Shown one piece after another: positions 63,666-64,000 of a stretch of 64,000 nt of DNA. Below the pieces are notes generated by a model, which was given only the letters and a program-made list of their open reading frames with translations, was not told the origin of the DNA and searched no databases. The stretch comes from Mesoplasma entomophilum. Its GTDB lineage: Bacteria; Bacillota_I; Bacilli_A; Mycoplasmatales; Mycoplasmataceae. Positions within the stretch are counted from its first letter, which is position 1; each line of letters starts with the position of its first letter. Made by a program: the position numbers and the translations under genes. The stretch spans positions 620,001 to 684,000 of the forward strand of contig NZ_CP024966.1 in assembly GCF_002804125.1 (NCBI RefSeq). Direction: 5' to 3'.

Positions 63666-64000
63666 CTATTTAAAATGATGTAATTTATATAACACTCCAA
63701 TAGAATCAATAACTTTTTCTTTCTGTTGTAATTTTTTATATTGTGCTAACAGTTTATTAATCTTAAATTCTATTAATTCAAGATCTTTATATGTATAAGA
63801 CATCATATTTTTTTTGTAAGGCCCAAAAGCTATAATATAGTATTTAACTAATGTTTCTCATGAATATTCAAAAGTTTTTGGTGCCTTTGGGTCGATGGTT
63901 ATCGTCAATGAAAGTATCTTTAACATAATTGACATTTGAGAATTATAATCAGCTATTTCCTCAAAACGATTTGCCTTATTTAACAATTTTTGAAAGTATT
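63666..64000 (-). CDS. C-terminal part of an unknown helical protein
   Basis: At least 111 residues, truncated by the right edge. Contains NRFEEIADYNSQMSIMLKIL, TIDPKAPKTFEYSWETLVKY (Trp by TGA) and a charged helical end YKKLQQKEKVIDSIGVLYKL. No motif recognised and no terminator is obvious before the riboswitch leader. Cytoplasmic, probably alpha-helical. Confidence 0.7.

Overview
This window comes from a Mollicute of the Spiroplasma/Entomoplasmataceae group, most likely Mesoplasma or a close relative. The DNA is very AT-rich. Most long reading frames are continuous only if TGA is read as tryptophan (genetic code 4). tRNAs are closely packed, sugars enter through PTS permeases, and there are several Cys-anchored BspA-like (DUF285) lipoproteins. 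Two signatures known from Mesoplasma florum are present: a 2'-deoxyguanosine riboswitch in front of nrdFIE, and a class Ie NrdF with Val/Pro/Lys in place of three metal-binding glutamates. Almost every gene lies on the minus strand, so transcription runs from high to low coordinates.

Layout. 1-6.6 kb: leuS (partial), tRNA-Ile, a large helicase-nuclease with an overlapping small membrane protein gene, rpsI-rplM, tsaB-tsaE. 6.7-9.5 kb: Mg2+ P-type ATPase preceded by a 26-codon leader ORF. 9.6-15.1 kb: alpha-glucoside (probably trehalose) unit: LacI regulator, operator, PTS EIIBC, GH13 hydrolase, small membrane protein, ROK glucokinase. 15.2-29.5 kb: accessory island with three large surface proteins, one intact and one decayed LacI regulator, and a membrane protein carrying an HU-like DNA-binding domain. 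29.6-32.8 kb: tpiA-HAD-gpmI. 32.9-36.1 kb: a membrane protein and a lipoprotein whose start is out of frame by one base in an A8 tract. 36.2-37.3 kb: ten tRNAs. 37.4-39.3 kb: two overlapping membrane paralogues. 39.4-44.9 kb: potA-potB-potCD polyamine importer with an upstream leader ORF and terminator-like hairpin. 45-50.7 kb: sucrose operon (GntR regulator, scrA, scrB, fructokinase, HAD phosphatase). 51-54 kb: two membrane proteins and ptsI. 54.1-57.4 kb: operon ending in obgE, nadE and a 46-residue ORF. 57.5-59.6 kb: tRNA-Arg and an RG-rich DEAD-box helicase. 59.8-63.6 kb: nrdF-nrdI-nrdE under the 2'-dG riboswitch. A partial unknown gene closes the window.

How it fits together. EI (ptsI) energises both sugar permeases. 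The trehalose and sucrose units feed glycolysis, represented here by tpiA and gpmI. LacI-type repressor genes (one now decayed) sit directly upstream of their presumed targets, and GAAA(C/T)GTTTC-like palindromes lie in the gaps or at promoters, including one in front of a third surface protein. This suggests that surface proteins and sugar uptake share one style of control. The most unusual items are the helicase-nuclease/membrane pair, the membrane-tethered HU protein co-transcribed with a surface protein that has lost its lipobox cysteine, the homopolymer frameshift at the start of a lipoprotein gene, and the leader ORFs ahead of the Mg2+ and polyamine transporters.
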